Source: Sclerodactyla briareus (taxonomy: Eukaryota > Echinodermata > Holothuroidea > Dendrochirotida > Sclerodactylidae). From it: 64,000 nt of DNA. Of this stretch, positions 21,670 to 33,659 are shown piece after piece (the first letter of the stretch is position 1; each line of letters begins with the position of its first letter). The notes under the pieces are model-generated. The model ran no database searches, had not been told where the DNA came from, and saw nothing but the letters and a program-made list of their open reading frames with translations. The position numbers were made by a program, and so were the translations under genes. Where the stretch lies: positions 355,147-419,146 of the forward strand of contig JAODTK010003888.1 in assembly GCA_026419785.1 (NCBI GenBank), given 5' to 3'.

Positions 21670-22130
21670 TTATATTATTATATATGGGGTAATGAGGTAA
21701 GAATGAAGATGTGGGTGAAAATACCGGTAACCTATATCGATCCTGCATTGAACCCTCACCCACCCATGCTGGTAGTTGTAGTAGATTACTATAGAATTGT
21801 CTGTGGTATCTCCCAACTGCTGTAAAGTTGACTGATAGAGGAAACCATGCGAACCGCAAACAACGCACGAAAGACGTCACCTTACCAATTGATTTGGTGG
21901 TAGATAGGATTCGATGCCCTGGGTCAACCCTCCACATCGTTCGTTCTCTTACCATCTTAAGCGTGATATGCCGTTCCTCTTCATTTGTGTCTTTTAGGTT
22001 GCTCACGAATATGAAAATATACGAGTAATTAGCATCCTCTGAACTGTTGAACGACGGATATTGCGTACCGTGAGTTTCAGAGTGGTTGTGTATTAATAAA
22101 AAATCTCGACGTGGTTGGCTCCCTCGTAAG
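21670..22130. other. No gene recognised
   Basis: The minus-strand frame 21575-22006 runs into the AT microsatellite and shows no domain. Nothing else is supported. Confidence 0.4.
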
Positions 22131-22199
22131 AGAGTGGACCCGTGTCAGAGATAACAGCGAAAAAATCCCTACAGGCTGAGGTGCGCAATGGGTTTTTTT

Positions 22200-22775
22200 G
22201 GTATAACCATTGCCGAGACGAGGATCGAACCTATTCACGGCCCCAGCAAGGATGCGACCTTGGTACTGCACATATTGTCAGTTGCGAACTCCCTCCGCGT
22301 ACACGGAATAGATGGCAATTCTCAGGGGCGTATACCTTCATGTGGGGGTGGGGTTAATCACAACGACAGGGCAACTGCCTACCCCTCGTTGTTCCTGCCC
22401 AATACCTGTGCTGAGCGTCCAGCGAGAGGGCAACAGGTACCAATTTTCAGAGTCTTTGGTACGACCCGGGAATCGAACCCCGGTCTTCCGGGTGAAAGAC
22501 CGACCGCCACCACCTGTGCACCCACTCGGATATCGCGCCGCGGTAAAGGCCCAGCAAGGGTGCAGAACTGGATAATTATCCATTGTCAGCTTACATTCCT
22601 TCACCAGCTACACGGATAATGCAATGCCTCTTTGTCAGACTGCAAATTGCCTACGTAACCCTGGTTTGTCCGTGCCTCAATTCCAATTTTAAAGTCTCTG
22701 TGTACCATACGGATTCGAACCCCGGGTGGGAGTCCGACGCTCTACCAATCGGTTAAATGGCATGTCTGTACTGAT
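22200..22775 (-). mobile_element. tRNA-derived SINE array, three related units
   Basis: On the minus strand, two good tRNA-like heads are seen. 22459-22537 has a B box reading GGGTTCGATTCCC and CTTTCACC in the anticodon-arm position, as in tRNA-Glu-like heads. 22702-22765 has CCGATTGGTAGAGCG (A box) and GGGGTTCGAATCC (B box). A third, weaker B-box-like site lies at 22221 (AGGATCGAACC on plus). The blocks around them (CCAATTTT-A-AGTCT, GCCCAGCAAGG and ATTGTCAG) recur about 240 bp apart. These are not taken as functional tRNA genes because the acceptor stems do not close. Confidence 0.65.
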
Positions 22776-22989
22776 GAAACCTCCCCCCTATTCTGGTGTC
22801 CATTTCGCGATTGCTGTTGTATAGTATTGGACCTCAATTGTTGTGAATCCACCAGCCCTCCTCCCCCCCAAAACACTGACATATTGGTTAGGCCGGCCGA
22901 ATAGACACCAGTAACTGTAGCTTCCATCATTGAAATTCCGGTACGTTGTTAGACAAAAATGAACCTATTAATTGCGTTTTTGATATTGA

Positions 22990-24360
22990 CGATTCGGAAG
23001 GAATTTATCCAGTCATGCCAGTGTGTGGTGTATGTGTGTGTGTTGTGTGTTTGTTGTGTGTGTATGTGTGTGACGCCTGGCTTGTGAACACAATAACTTG
23101 ACCCCACCTGGATGGATAAAGCTCAACTGGTAATGTGTTCCCCCCATGTACATGAACCTCTTTTTTGGGGTCAGGTCAAGGTCCCCTGACGTCACCAGAG
23201 GTCAAGTCTAAAACCCTTGTGAACACATTAAGTTCAGAATGGTTGGTCTGATCGGGTTCAATGTGGTGTGTAGCTTTCTTATGGGAGTACAGGAACCCTA
23301 TTGTTTTGGTATGGGTCGGGGGGTGTAATTTTGGTCAAAAATAGAAATTTGTGACAAGTCAAATCCGCCAATTTTGGCTTGTGACACGATAACTCACCCC
23401 ACCTGGATGGATAAGGCAGACTTGGTATGTGTGCTCCCCTGATGAAGTACATGAAACCCATTGTTTAGGGTCTGTCAGTGTCATCTGAGGTCACCAGAGG
23501 TCAAAGCATGAAAACCTTGTGAACACAATAAGTCCAGAATGGTTGGTCTGATAGGTTCAAATGTGGTGTGTAGCTTTTCCTATGGGAGTACCGAAACCCT
23601 ATCGTTTTTTCGTATAGGTCGGGGTGAATTTTGGTCGAAAAGTAGAAAATTGGTGAAAAGGCCCAATATTTTGGCCAATTTTGGGGCTTGTGATCACGAT
23701 AACTCGACCCCGCCTGGATGGATGAAGCTCATACTTGGTATGTGTGTTCCCCATGATGAGGACATGAACCCTATTGTTTGGGGTCAGGTCAGAGGTCATC
23801 GGAGGTCACCAGAGGTTAAGTATGATAACCTCGTGAACACAAGTCCAGAATTGTTGGTCTGATCGGGTGATATTTAGTGTGTAGCTTTCTTATGGGGAGT
23901 ACATGAACCTATTCTCTTTGGTATAGGTCGGGGAGGGTGAATTTGGGGCGGTCGAAATAGAAAAATGTGAATAATTCGATATGTTGGCACTTATGGTTGT
24001 GAACATGAGAACTCGACCCAACCTGATGATGAAGCCTCACTTGGTAATGTTGTTTCCCGATAATTATTTTCATGAACCCAATTGTTTTTGCGGTCACCAT
24101 AGGTCAAAGTCTGAATGATTTCGATTTCGGATTTTTTATAGCGCCTTACATGTGTGAACCACATCTCAAAGCGTTTCACAATCAAAATCATTGCAATTAG
24201 TGTGTAGCTATCTTTCCAAGAGTATAGGACTCTTATTGGTTTGCGTAAAAAAAAAAATAGAAGTTCGTCAGACTTATGTTTCTCCCCATGAGCTCCCATT
24301 TGTCCCTTGGTCCTTGCTATAGTTTGTCAGGAAGAGTCGAGGAATCATTAAGCGTTTTGG
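22990..24360 (+). repeat. Family A array with GT head and tail
   Basis: A GT-rich tract at 23021-23073 and GACGCCTGGCTTGTGAACACAATAACTTG start the array. Monomer starts are at about 23090, 23386, 23696 and 24005, about 305-310 bp apart. The tail CAGGAAGAGTCGAGGAATCATTAAGC and TTGGCTTTCTG ends it near 24350. A copy at 23786-23808 carries three AGGTCA half-sites. Confidence 0.9.
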
Positions 24361-27270
24361 CTTTCTGTTTATATGAACTGCCCTATTGTGGGTGACAGGT
24401 TGGGTGGTGGTTTTGTTGCTCGCGTTGATAGCAGTTAACTTTATTCACCTTCAAATTTCTCTTGCATACGACCACCTTTTCAGCCAAGAACGGAACATTT
24501 GACAGCTGGAATGTTATCCTCGGCGATACGGATTTTTGCCATATCGGATTGATTTTAAGATATGAACATGTCCGATTCTTGATTTAATGTGTTAGTGCGG
24601 ATTTTAAACAACACTTAGTTTTGAAGCTTTTTCAGTATGCTTTGAACAGCATTCAAATAGCCTATATAGTCATATTTTGGCCAAAAGTGGGCCTATAAAA
24701 AAAGATTACAGTTTGCTTTTTAAGTATATTCACATGATCATGTTCACAGACGCAGTGAAATGTCAATGAAATAACGTTTGAAGTTAATTGACTGATTGTT
24801 CATTTTTGCTTTCACATTAACAAAACTGGCTTGGTTCATGAAAAAACAACTCACTCCTTTGCCCATTGAACCCAAAGACTGTAAGATCATATATCCTAAT
24901 GGGTCTAGGGAAGTTCGTTACTGTTTTCAGACGTTGCATTGTGCGATGTACGATTCATGACATTGCGTCAAATCCTCATCTCTAAGGATCACGCAGCTCA
25001 CTTTCGTTTGGTCTACGATAAAAATACCAAACTGACTTGTCCTCTGTTGAATTCGGTGACCTTGGACGTGACCCCAAACAATATGGTTCATCTACACACC
25101 ACTATACCCTGGATGTATGAACTGTGCCTGTCCCCACTGGGCCAGGTCACTAATATAGTCATTTTTATTTCTTTGCTCTTGGGACCCAGACTGAAAGCAG
25201 CATAATATCACTGTCAGGGTGTCAGATCCGTCCATCAACACTATAGGATAAGGCGTGCTTACTCTGTCGTTTGGTCACCTTAGAAATAATATCTTATATA
25301 AATGAATATATAAAACTGACGCTTCTTGGCACTAGTTATCAAATGGCTACTTACTTGAGTTGCATGAACCAGTGGACCAACTAGAGCCTTTTGTTTTTTT
25401 TATCTTGACGAAGACGAGGAATCTAATGCATCATGACAGTATTGTGGGTGTGTGGTGTGGGGGCGTGTGTGACGCCAGCTTGTAACACGATAACTCGACC
25501 CCACCTGGATGGATGACGCTCATACTTGGTATGTGTGTTCCCCAGTGAGGACATGAACCCTATTGTTTGGGGTCAGGTCAGAGGTCATAGGAGGGTACAG
25601 AGTTAAAGTATGAGACCTCGTGGAACAAAGTCCAGAATGGTTGGTCTGGTCGGTGGACTATGAGTGTGTAGCTTTCTTATGGGGAGTACAGGACTTTTTC
25701 TCTTGAGTATAGGTCAGGGGAGATTTTGGTCGAATCGAAATAGAAAACATGTGAAAAGTCGATATGTTGGCCAATTATGGCTTGTGAACATGATGACCCG
25801 ACCCACCTGAAAATGGATGAAGCTCTCACTTGGTAGGTGTGTTCCCGATAATGAGGTCATGAAACCAATTTGAAGGTCCCTGAAGGTCATCAAGTATGAA
25901 AAGATTGCGATTTCGATTTAGAGGCCTTACATGGTGAACCAAATCTCAAAAGCGTTCACAATCAAAATGCCTTGAAATTATTGTGTAGCTATTCGTATCA
26001 AGAGTAAGGAACTCTATTGGTTGTAAAAAAAAAAAAATGAGAAGTTCGTCAGACGTATGTTTCCCACAATGAGCTCCCATTTGTCCTGAGTCTTGCTATA
26101 GAGTTTTAGGAAAGGTCAGGAATACTAAGCTTTTGCTTTGGTTAATGAACTGCCTACGTTGTGGGGACAAAGGGGGGGGTGGTGGTGTGCACGCGTGATA
26201 GCAGGTAAACTTATTCACATCAAATTCTCTTGCAGACGACACCCTTTTCCAGCAAGAAGGAACAGTGACAGCTGAAATGTTATCCTCGAGCGGACGGATT
26301 TTGCCATGGCGGATTGATTTTAAGATATGACATGGTCCGATCTTGATTTAAGTGTAAGCGGGATTTTTGAACAACATCTAGTTTTGAAGATTTAAGTTAT
26401 GCTTGAACAGCATTCAAATAAGCCTATATAGTCATATTGCAAAAGTGGCCTATAAAAAAAAATATTAATGTTTGTGTTTTAAGTAGATTTCATGATCTGT
26501 TCACAGCGCGTGGATTAAATGTCAATAAAATAGAAGTTTGAAGTTATATTGATGCTGAGGTTATTTTTGTTTCACATTTCACAAAACGGGCTTGCAGGAA
26601 ACACTCTATTTGCCCATTGGAACCAAAGACTGGAAGAGCAAAATCACTATGGTCTAGGGACGTTCGTAATTGTTTCAGGACGTTGCAGCGGTGCCGCTGT
26701 ACGATTCATGACATTGCGTCAAAATCCGTCAATTCTCAGGATCACCAGCTCACGTTCGGTTGTCATACGATCAAAATACAAAACTGCCTGCGATCCTCTT
26801 TGAATTCGGTGACCTTGACGTGACCAAAACAAAGGATCAAATACACAAGTAGGCAACCTGGATGGTATGAAAAACTGTGCCTGTCCCCACTGGGAAGGTC
26901 ACTATTTAACTAATATACATTTTTATCTTTGCCTCATTGGGACCCAAAGAACTGAAAGGCATAATATCAATGGTCAGGGTGTCAAATCCGTCAATCACTA
27001 TTAGGATAACGTAGCTTACTAGGTTCGTTTGGTCACACTATAGAAATAAATATAATAGTACATAATATATAAAAAACTGCACGCTTCTTGGGAACTTAGT
27101 TATTCAAAGGGCTAGCTGACTTGAGTTTGCATGAACCAGTGGACCAACTAGAGCCTTTGTTTTTTATCCGTGACGAAGAAAGAACGAAAGAGAAAGAAAA
27201 GAAGAAGAAGAGGAATCTATGCAGTCAGGAAATAGTGTGTGTGGGGCGTGTGTGTGTGACGCCAGCTTGT
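23690..27270 (+). repeat. Tandem duplication, unit about 1.79 kb
   Basis: 23690-25480 and 25486-27270 match in order: family A monomers and tail, the CGATACGGATTTTTGCCAT / CGGACGGATTTTGCCATGG segment (24520, 26295), GATTTTAAGATATGA (24552, 26318), GCATTCAAATA-GCCTATATAG (24650, 26410), GTACGATTCATGACATTGCG (24948, 26699) and a family A head at the end of each unit (25404, 27167). A third partial unit begins at 27258. The copies differ mostly by single-base gaps. No gene is seen inside; the open frames at 24939-25205 and 26549-26823 are the same sequence in broken frames. Confidence 0.85.
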
Positions 27271-28015
27271 AACACGATAACTCGACCCCACCTGGAGGGA
27301 GAAGCATACTGCGTATGGTTGTTTTCCCCATGAGGAGGACATGGGAACCCTACTTGTTTGGGGTCAGGTCAGGAGGTCATCTGAGGTCACCAGAGGTCAC
27401 AGACTGAAAATACTCGTGAACTCGATCCAGTCCAAAATAGTTGGTCTGCTAAGTGTTTGAAATCTGTTGTAACAATTTTTAAGGGGACTATACATGAACC
27501 CTACTGCGCGTGTTGTATAGACCCGGGGTTGATTTTATTTATGAAAAATGGGAATTTGTGAAAATCAATATCCGGCAAAATCAGCTTGTAAACACGATAT
27601 CTCGACCAAGATGGATGAAGCTCATACTTGGTTTGCTGTCCCAATAATAGCACATAAACCTAATTGGATTGGGGTCATGTCCGAGGCCAACCTGAAGGTC
27701 ATCGCAGGCCAAGACGACAATCCCTGGGAATCTACAAGTATGCTTGGTCGATCTGGATGGAATTAGTTGTCTAAAGGTTTTTTTTTCTCTCTCTCTTTTT
27801 TTCTTACAAAGGTACAGCTGAGGAAGTGATATCTTAAATTGATGTGTAGTTTACTTATCAAGAGTTCGGAACCCGTGGTGGGTTGGGGGAAATGGTGGGT
27901 ATTTGTCAGCCGTTGTTGCCCATAATGATCTTGTACAATTTCCCACTTGTCATTAATGTTGTTCAGAAAGAAGTCGAGATCACTAGCCTCTTGGCTTTCC
28001 TGGTTAAACTAATTT
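27165..28015 (+). repeat. Family A array with purine-rich head insertion
   Basis: The head GACGAAG...GAGGAATCTATGCAGTCA is split by about 30 bases of GAA/GAAA-type purine repeats (27176-27210). GT tract 27235-27258. Monomers start near 27278 and 27594. The 27366-27399 segment holds four AGGTCA half-sites. The tail TCGAGATCACTAGCCTCTTGGC ends it near 28010. Confidence 0.85.
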
Positions 28016-28029
28016 TGTGGTAAATGCCA

Positions 28030-28500
28030 TTATCGAAACATTCCTTTCCCTCCAGTTATGAAATAATAATGATACATAGGCAATAACATCACTGACCAAC
28101 TGGTTCACCATAGGCTAGGGGGGGGGGGGAAAAGACGATTCCGTCCGCGTTTTTTATTTTTTAGTAAATTACGCAAAATATGCAAAATGCTTCTCTGGGT
28201 CAGTAATAACGATTCTGGTTAAATCATCACCATTTTTGTGCTAAGATTTCGAGTCCATGGTCTTCGTGTTGCGCGGGGTCGACCAGGAAAAATGTTCCGT
28301 CTCCTACGGATTTATTCGATGACCCTCCGACCATCCTATGTACAAGGCTAGTCGTCTATGTACAAGCTAGTCTCGTACGTAGGCATGGTTCAGAGATCTT
28401 GGGTCGGATCTTGGAAGTATGATCATGCCGGGCATCAGTTGTAGTCATGAGCTTCCGAACCACGGTTTCCAAGCTGTAACATTCATACTGCAACGCCGTT
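28030..28500. other. No gene recognised
   Basis: G-run at 28118. A short duplicated block, ATGTACAAGGCTAGTC / ATGTACAAGCTAGTC, occurs at 28338 and 28358. No exon supported. Confidence 0.4.
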
Positions 28501-28509
28501 CCGCATCTG

Positions 28510-29800
28510 GATTCTTACTCCCAAGGCTGGATTTCCATAGATGCGTATTCGTATCCGGGCTCGATGTTGAAAATCACAATCTTTAACACAACAGACGTTT
28601 TGTTTCAGAAGGAAAACACTATAATTGGTAATGCGAAAAGCCATAAAAAGGCCAAAGCCAGCCCATGTATATTGTTCCCATTTCTTGGCTGTTTTAAGGA
28701 CGTATTCCAATGGAAATTCATTCGCGGGGGTTTTTTTTTTTGGGGAAAAAATTACGCATCCCGCAATCAACCCCCTGGCCCCCCCCCCCCCCAAATTTTT
28801 GGGGGGGGTAAACTGTGTTTGTTATTATCGCTTTTGGTCAACAGCGTTGGTTGCCTTCATTTATAATGTTTTCGCCTCTGTGGAATCAATATCTATCTCT
28901 GCAAACAATATAACTTATTCAAACTCTAACCCCCCCCCCCCCCCCCTCCCCCCCTCAGTTCACGTAATTGACGATTGTTTCACATAGGCATTACCCATCT
29001 ATTGGAATCCCCTTAGGCGAGGTGCCATAATGGCCGTATGCGTGTCTGGTACGCATTTGAAAAATCGCCAATTCACCTGAACTGAGTGGGGGGCAGTGTC
29101 TGATTATGTCCCTCTAGTTTGCATAGATAAATAATGGTTCCACAGAGGCCAAAAATTATAAATGAAGGCAACCAACACTCAATAGGCGACGGCCCATGGT
29201 CCAAGGCCAAGGCGTATACGTCTGCTATTACCGCGAATGTATTCTATGAATATTTTCCTTCAAAACCCAAGCCACGACAGTACGTATGGGCTGCTGCATT
29301 TTTTTTTATGTTTTTTCGCATAAAACATTATATAGTGTTCTCTCGGGACGAACCAAGTTTTTTAGAAATATGTGTTTGGACATCCATCCCGGACCCGCCT
29401 ACGCAGCAAAGTAATCACAACTTTTATAAGGCTGGGATTTCTAATGCGTAGCGTAGCCGGGTTTGGTTGTGAGAATCACATATTTTCGAAAACTAACGTT
29501 TGTTTCAGAAAGAAAACACTGTAGCTCAGCGAAAGACCAGACAATACAGCAGTCCATCATATTTTCGTGGATTGGCTTTTTAAGGAACATATTCCATAAA
29601 ATTACATTCGTCGGTGAGACGCATCCGTATACGTACTGGTACATATCTTATTTCGCCAATTCGGTGTGTTTGTCTTTATTTACCATTTTGCCTCTGTGGA
29701 ACCGATACCTATCTTTGCAAACTAAATAACAATTCCAACTCTGCCCCCCGCTCAATTTACGTAAATGGTCGATTCACATACGCATACGCATCTATGGATC
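28510..29800. repeat. Three copies of a 400-450 bp repeat, arranged + - +
   Basis: Copy 1 (about 28520-28985) and copy 3 (about 29436-29790) are direct: both hold TTTGTTTCAGAAGGAAAACAC-like, TTTTAAGGACGTATTCCA-like and CGCCTCTGTGGAA blocks. Copy 2 (about 29040-29360) is inverted: GGTTCCACAGAGGCC at 29133 and AATGAAGGCAACCAAC at 29160 are the reverse complement of the 28850-28885 part of copy 1. In copies 1 and 3 a C-rich stretch precedes a CTCA-TT(C)ACGTAA block. The family is not recognised. The overlapping open frames here are shadows of the repeat. Confidence 0.75.
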
Positions 29801-29939
29801 CTAGCCTTATCAATATCCATATGCGGAGGGATTGCGATTTATTATCTGAGCGACACCACCTAGATCGCCAGAAATTGCACTTGCTGACCCTAATTCAACT
29901 CTAGATCTTCAGTTTTAGTAACGAAAACTGTTTGAAGAG

Positions 29940-30360
29940 AGAACCTGAATTTGTATCACGGCTCTCCATTTTGTGAAAGACCATGTCACATATGTTGCAA
30001 CCCAACCGGATTTAAGAACATGCTAGTTTACAAGTGGAGCTATAAACTCGATTGCCTCAATTCGGTTGTCCTTACATCTGTCAGAAAAACCACAATATTA
30101 CACTCAAACATCCGGTTGAATTTTGGATTGATTCTGCCGCGTATTAGAGCGTCACCGTTGGTTGATCCGTGTGTTGAGAAATTCCAAGAAAGTAGTTCAC
30201 TCATATGGCAGCCGCCGCATTTGAAAACCTTTCCCACACTTTGCTGGTCAACTGAATTAGAGCAGACAAACACTGACACATCATACTTGACCTGGCAGCG
30301 AACACGTACCTGGCGTCACCATGGGGTGGTCGACATCAACCGCAATAACTAGCAATCTCT
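29940..30360. other. Unassigned open frames on both strands
   Basis: 29951-30352 is open on plus for 133 codons and 30040-30279 on minus for 79 codons. The minus frame contains several cysteines and a WNFSTHGSTNGDALI stretch; neither matches a family I know. There is no clear splice context. Could be a decayed exon or chance. Confidence 0.25.
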
Positions 30361-30394
30361 TAACAGACGTGGGACCATCCTGCGGGTGGAAGAC

Positions 30395-31050
30395 GGCATG
30401 CCCAAACACGATGGGAACATTTTGCGCTGTTGTATTATCTATATATATATATATATATATATATCGACTATCATATTATACGTCCTGCTGGTGGTACCTC
30501 TTCTTATCTTCTTTACTTCCTCCTCTTTTTTTCCTTCCTCTAAGTTACCTCTCATTACCGAATTCCCAATGATGGTGGGGAAGGACTTAGTACCTTCAAT
30601 GCTTCCTGCGCACTCCCATTACACTATAGTGATAACTTCAATTGCTCACTCATGTACCCTCGCAATTCCTCCAGTGAAGACGGCATGGTCCCGAGGGAAC
30701 ATTATTCGCTGTTGTCACATGAGCCTCGAAGGTCCGTAGAACATCAATGTGAAAACTCTAGTATGCGATCCCGTGCACTAGACGACATACGATACTTCGA
30801 TACCCTACTATATATCTGATATATATATATATATATATTTATTTATTTATATACTCCTGCTGGTGGTGACATCTTCTTTACTTCCATACTTCTTTTTCCT
30901 TCCTCTAATGTTACCTATACCATGAACCGATATTCCCAATGATGGTGAAGACTTGAGTACCTTCATTGCTTCTGTGCGCATTCCCATTACACTGATATTG
31001 ATAACTTTAATTGCTCTAAGGTACCTCGAAATTCCTCCAGTGCAATAATT
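30395..31050 (+). repeat. Direct duplication around AT tracts, offset about 375 bp
   Basis: The segment from the AT tract at 30439 through CTGCTGGTGGTAC, TTCCTTCCTCTAA, TTCCCAATGATGGTG and ATTCCTCCAGTG (to 30675) recurs from the AT tract at 30812 to 31046. The first copy is also bracketed by two GAAGACGGCATG-CC blocks (30388, 30677). Non-coding. Confidence 0.8.
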
Positions 31051-31069
31051 TGGTCTTATCACGTAAACT

Positions 31070-32170
31070 GCCGGCAGTTTTCTTCTGGAAAAATCATTAC
31101 CACATTTTTAGCCCATTTTAATTATCCCTTTGTAAGTTTCATATTAATCGCTCACACCGAAACCTGGTTACAGCCCGTACTCCTGATGTGCAAATGCATC
31201 TATTCCGATTTTTTTCAATGGACCTGTGGTGTTGCGTATCGCTGACATATTAATTACAAATACGGGATGCGAATTTCTTATCATTGTTAATCAGGTTTAT
31301 TGAAGATTTCGAATAAAGTAAGGATACTATTGTGGCACTATTTGTTGTTTGAGTTCATTGATTTCCCATGTGGGTGATTCAACATTTATATTAATTCGGT
31401 TATGGCATGGGTCATAATTCAACGACTTCACTGCACTTTATATCATCTGTCTTTTTCTCCACTCATTACAAAACCCACTCGGGTAGCTGAAACTCTGCAG
31501 CATCTTAGATAATATTTCAGTAACAATTTGATGACATTATTACTTCGGAATCCTAATCTCGATATTAGTGAGATAGGGGACGATTTGCCCATTTTATTTA
31601 TTGTGTACTTATTAGGCCCTCAAGGCTGAATCGGAGTTTGCACGTTCTAAGAACAACTGTTCTACTACTTAAGGAGGGATATCACAAAGGATGGGTTTAG
31701 CTAATCTTGTGACGGCCCTCAAGTGCTGGATTTATTCTATAAACAATGTTAATTAAGCGTATGATGGTTACTCTCTCCCCTCCTCTATAATAAGCACTGC
31801 CCGTTGAAGATGTCAATTGTAACAAAAGACGGCCACCATCATCGTGGCTGTCTGTCCGGAGCAGTCATTACATCTATCCGTCGAAAGAATAAGCTTTCCA
31901 GAAAATATTTCGATAATCCGACTGTTGAGAAACAGACAAATTGAACTCGGTGTACCGTAATAAGTTGACTGCTGTTATCGGAGAAGCTTAGGAGCTACAC
32001 TATCAGAATCTCTTTATACGAATAATACCTGGAAGATCAATAATGATTAAATTACTGACAGTTCCAATCTCTAACCTTAGGTGTTATGAAACATGATGCA
32101 TGAACTAGCTAATGCATTCAATTTATTTTTGTATTGATTTTTTAGTATTGGGCCCTCTTTTAACTAGACA
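31070..32170. other. No gene recognised
   Basis: AT-rich single-copy-like sequence without supported exons or repeats. Confidence 0.4.
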
Positions 32171-32172
32171 TT

Positions 32173-32850
32173 TCAACATTTAACTAGACATGTGCAGGCG
32201 GTAACCGCCGACGTGTATATCCTCGCAGAAACAGCCTTGGTGGACATCGTTGAGAGGTATCACATCAAATTATTCCATTTGGACCTCCAGTGATTTCGAG
32301 ATGTCCTATCTATTGTTCAGGTTCACTGTAGTCCACACTCCGCAAGTTTTTTTTTAATACGACAAAGTTAGCAAAATCGCATGATATGCAATTTGACCTC
32401 CTGTGACCTTCAAATGACCTTCATGTTAGTTAGGACCAACAACAGTCCACATCCGAGTTTTGTTCAAATCCGACAAAGTTAGGAAAATTGCCAAAAAAAA
32501 TACAAAAATTTGACCTCTGGTGACCTTGAAATCAACGTCCTTTTTATTCGAGACCAACTTTTGTCCCCACCCCCACCAAGTTTCGTCTAAATCGGATAAA
32601 CTCGGTATTTTCGTGTAAAACCAGCAGTATAGAGGGCAACAAGGTCCTGCCTGATGACCACTTTCCAACTCATCCGAGATTTCAGGGGGCGGACAATTGT
32701 ATCAAGTTTCAGATCAATAGGTTAAAGCGCCGAAGAGTTATCCCGCTAACGGTCAAGTTTCAGGCGGCGGAGCCGGCGGCGGCTACACCCCCAAAACCAT
32801 AATATTCCCGGACACTCCCAGTGTCACGGGGATAAATCACAGTCACCACT
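32173..32850 (+). repeat. Dispersed repeat with GTGACCTT blocks and hairpin end
   Basis: Starts with AACTAGACATGTGCAGGCGG and GTGTATATCC, shared with 6225-6280. The centre has three spaced blocks of the type TTTGACCTC-TGGTGACCTT followed by CAAATCCGACAAAGTTAG or a variant (32355, 32465, 32585), about 110-115 bp apart. It ends with GCGGCGGAGCCGGCGGCGGC and a small hairpin (GGACACTCCCAGTGTC, 32812). Same general class of GGTCA/TGACC-rich repeats as families A and B. Confidence 0.65.
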
Positions 32851-32868
32851 GGTAGTATGTTCGATCGT

Positions 32869-33400
32869 CAAAAGCTTCTGACAGTGTCGATCACGATATC
32901 TTATTGAATAAATTGAAAACTTATGGTGTAAAGGCTTGCACTAGATTCATTCAAAAGCTACATTACGGATCGTAAGCAGTGTGTCGCATTTAATGAACAC
33001 GTCTCAACCGGTAATATCACGTGTAGTGTTCCCCAAGGATCTATTCTGGGACCCCCCCGTTTACATGACGACCTTCCAAACAGTTCCACTACTTTTGAAT
33101 TTTGTCTTCTTGCGATGAACTAGCATTCTTTACAGAAGTAAAAATCTCACCACTATGGTAATGACATTTTGAAAGGGGATCTCAAAGAGTTCTGAAAAGG
33201 TTTTGCCGCTACTAAGTTGTCGTTGAATGTCAAAATGACTAATTCCGTTATTTTTCCTACTTGTCAATAACAAGGACGCACTTCAATCTCATTCGAATAT
33301 TACTCCTATTAGAGAAAACTGACCATGCCTAATTCCTTAACGTGACATTGGATCCAAGCTTGAGCTGGAAAACACGTTCATAGTTAGGTATCATGTCTCT
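32869..33400 (+). pseudogene. LINE reverse-transcriptase fragment, degenerate
   Basis: Conceptual pieces in shifting frames: FDSVDHDILLNKLKTYGV, then a SYITDRKQCV-like stretch, then SVPQGSILGP (the conserved RT palm block), then a decayed FADD region and DPSLSWK near the end. This is the order of RT domains in CR1/L2/Jockey-type non-LTR retrotransposons. Several frameshifts and stops make it inactive. The 3' end of the element is probably at 33648. Confidence 0.75.
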
Positions 33401-33599
33401 GTATTCTTTAATGGTTGGAAAGTGGGGGGGGGGGGGCTGAGTGGGCTGAGGGGTTGGGGGGGGGGGGGGTTAGTATGCTATACTTTGTTTTATTGGTGAA
33501 CCTGATTTGACAAGCTTTCTTCTCAGCTTTTCGTGCTTTCCATTATTTATACTTCTTGTTGTTATTGTTGTTGTTATACTTCAACTTCATGTTGATATG

Positions 33600-33648
33600 T
33601 ACTTTGACCGGAGAGCGAAATAAATAGAATATGAAATAAATAAAACCG
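33600..33648 (+). mobile_element. Probable 3' end of LINE with GAAATAAAT tail
   Basis: CTTTGACCGGAGAGCGAAATAAATAGAATATGAAATAAATAAAA (33603-33646, read in pieces) ends in a short GAAATAAAT-type repeat, as is usual for CR1/L2-type LINE 3' ends. It lies downstream of the RT fragment in the same orientation, with two G-runs (33424, 33458) between them. Confidence 0.5.
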
Positions 33649-33659
33649 ACGACGCCAGC

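Noticed and set aside
22459..22537. Possible functional tRNA-Glu gene on minus
   Set aside because: B box and anticodon-arm region look good, but the acceptor stem does not close and the segment is part of a repeated SINE unit.
30040..30279. Cysteine-containing minus-strand frame as a secreted domain
   Set aside because: No signal peptide, splice sites or family motif; the plus strand is open as well, so chance is likely.
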